DNA from: Chloroflexota bacterium
GTDB taxonomy: Bacteria; Chloroflexota; Limnocylindria; Limnocylindrales; CSP1-4
Assembly: GCA_013694835.1 (NCBI GenBank)
Contig: JACDBP010000133.1
Coordinates: 1-6,594, forward strand
Direction: 5' to 3'
DNA: 6,594 bases
Each line of letters starts with the position of its first letter. The first letter of the stretch is position 1. Made by a program: the position numbers and the translations under genes. Shown here in pieces: positions 5,849-6,594 of the stretch. Below the pieces are notes generated by a model, which was given only the letters and a program-made list of their open reading frames with translations, was not told the origin of the DNA and made no database searches.

Positions 5849-6594
5849 CAGCCGGCCACAGCTTCCGGGGTCGATGATCGGCCGTGGGGCATCCGTCGGA
5901 GCGCTGCCCGTTCGTAGGCAGCCCGCAGCTGCGCCTCTGACGAGGGTTCGACGCGACCGTGTTCCGTGAACAGCGCCGTGATGAGCGATGCAGGAATGAC
6001 ATCGAGCAGCGGCCGCCCGCTCGGGTCGCGATCGGCGGGGATGGCCGCGCCGCCACTCGTGCCCAGCGCGATCGTGCAACTCGCCGCGCAGATCAGGACC
6101 GGGATGCCGAGCGTTGCGGCCGCGGCCGCGATCGGGAAGCTGCCCACGGTCCCGGCCGTGTCACCGTTGCGCGCGATGTGCTCCGCGCCGAGCAGCACGG
6201 CATCGACCTTGCCGCTGGCCAGGACCTGACCCGCGGCAGCGTCGGCGATGAGCGTGAACGGCGTATCCATCCACTCCAGCTCCGTCGTCGTCAGGCGCGC
6301 TCCGTCCTGGCTGGGCCGCGATTCGGTGGCCCACACGTGGACGTCGCGTCCATCTGCCACGAGTCGTTGGACGGCGCCCAGGGCTGTGCCGAACATGCCG
6401 CCCGCGAGTGCACCGGCGTTGCCGTGGACGAGGAGCCCCGCCGGTCGACCTTCAGGGACGGTGATCGAGGCGGCAGCCCAGCGTGCCAGCTTGGGGTGGT
6501 CCAGCTGCGACTCGGAGGCGATCGCATCCGCCTCGGCGCGCATCGCGGCGGGTTCGGCGCGCAGCATCTCGGCCGGATCGGCCGGCGCGGGGCG
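5848..6594 (-). CDS. eIF2B-alpha/MtnA-superfamily protein with altered catalytic residues, 5' end cut by window edge
   Basis: The frame is open to base 6594 and gives 248 residues; about 100 N-terminal residues of a roughly 340-residue family are probably missing, though a start at ATG 6567 (239 residues) cannot be excluded. Numbering from that Met, LLVHGNAGALAGG (45-57) matches the LTHCNTGALAT segment of methylthioribose-1-phosphate isomerase. WATESRPSQDGARLT (79-93) matches its DETRP..QGARLT, and LLGAEHIARNGD (125-136) matches GADRIAANGD. The superfamily's Rossmann-like C-terminal half is thus clear. The catalytic Cys of MtnA is Gly49 and the catalytic Asp is Glu129, so ordinary isomerase chemistry is unlikely. 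The GAE and TESRP spellings are closer to eIF2B regulatory subunits and to ribose-1,5-bisphosphate isomerases. It heads the visible part of the operon with the acetyltransferase and ahcY. No gene symbol is given, because calling it mtnA would overstate the case. Confidence 0.85.
   Translation of the reverse strand, partial: RPAPADPAEMLRAEPAAMRAEADAIASESQLDHPKLARWAAASITVPEGRPAGLLVHGNAGALAGGMFGTALGAVQRLVADGRDVHVWATESRPSQDGARLTTTELEWMDTPFTLIADAAAGQVLASGKVDAVLLGAEHIARNGDTAGTVGSFPIAAAAATLGIPVLICAASCTIALGTSGGAAIPADRDPSGRPLLDVIPASLITALFTEHGRVEPSSEAQLRAAYERAALRRMPHGRSSTPEAVAG

Noticed and set aside
5051..5917. Plus-strand open frame of 288 codons
   Set aside because: It is antisense to the acetyltransferase and the end of the eIF2B-like gene. 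Its His/Arg/Ala-rich product has no fold signature.
5849..6079. Upstream extension of the acetyltransferase frame
   Set aside because: The extra 77 codons overlap the well-conserved C-terminal part of the eIF2B-like gene and give low-complexity Arg-rich sequence. The TGATG junction at 5848 is the better start.

Overview
The window is high-GC, densely packed bacterial DNA. Several starts look leaderless or have weak Shine-Dalgarno (SD) sequences. That style suits an actinobacterial or Chloroflexota-like genome (for example the Limnocylindria/Ellin6529 type), but nothing here fixes the taxon. Taxonomy is inference only.

Left part (1-1759, all minus strand): the 5' three quarters of metK (S-adenosylmethionine synthetase), cut by the window edge. 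Upstream of it is a VapBC-type toxin-antitoxin pair: a ribbon-helix-helix antitoxin followed by a PIN-domain toxin, with a GTGA overlap. The antitoxin has a good candidate promoter that would make a leaderless mRNA, with a 12-bp palindrome between its -35 and -10 boxes. A short hairpin in front of metK covers part of its SD.

Middle part (1760-3513, plus strand): a divergent gene for a class V-fold PLP enzyme with kynureninase-like ends, then a small four-helix membrane protein of unknown function. Between them lies a nested inverted repeat that can fold in two mutually exclusive ways.

Right part (3514-6594, minus strand): a tightly overlapped three-gene operon, read from the right edge leftwards. 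It encodes an eIF2B-alpha/MtnA-superfamily protein (N-terminus outside the window), a two-domain GNAT/FR47-like acetyltransferase, and ahcY (S-adenosylhomocysteine hydrolase of the short archaeal/Thermotoga-like type). Both junctions are TGATG overlaps. A GC-rich hairpin follows ahcY in the convergent gap.

The theme is the SAM cycle. MetK makes SAM, AhcY removes SAH after methyl transfer, and the third protein resembles the methylthioribose-1-phosphate isomerase of methionine salvage. That last protein is the most interesting gene here: the Cys and Asp used for isomerisation are replaced by Gly and Glu. It is therefore unlikely to be an ordinary MtnA and may be a divergent enzyme or a ligand sensor tied to ahcY. 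I see no CRISPR array, rRNA, tRNA, insertion sequence or prophage gene. No gap between genes exceeds 120 bases.
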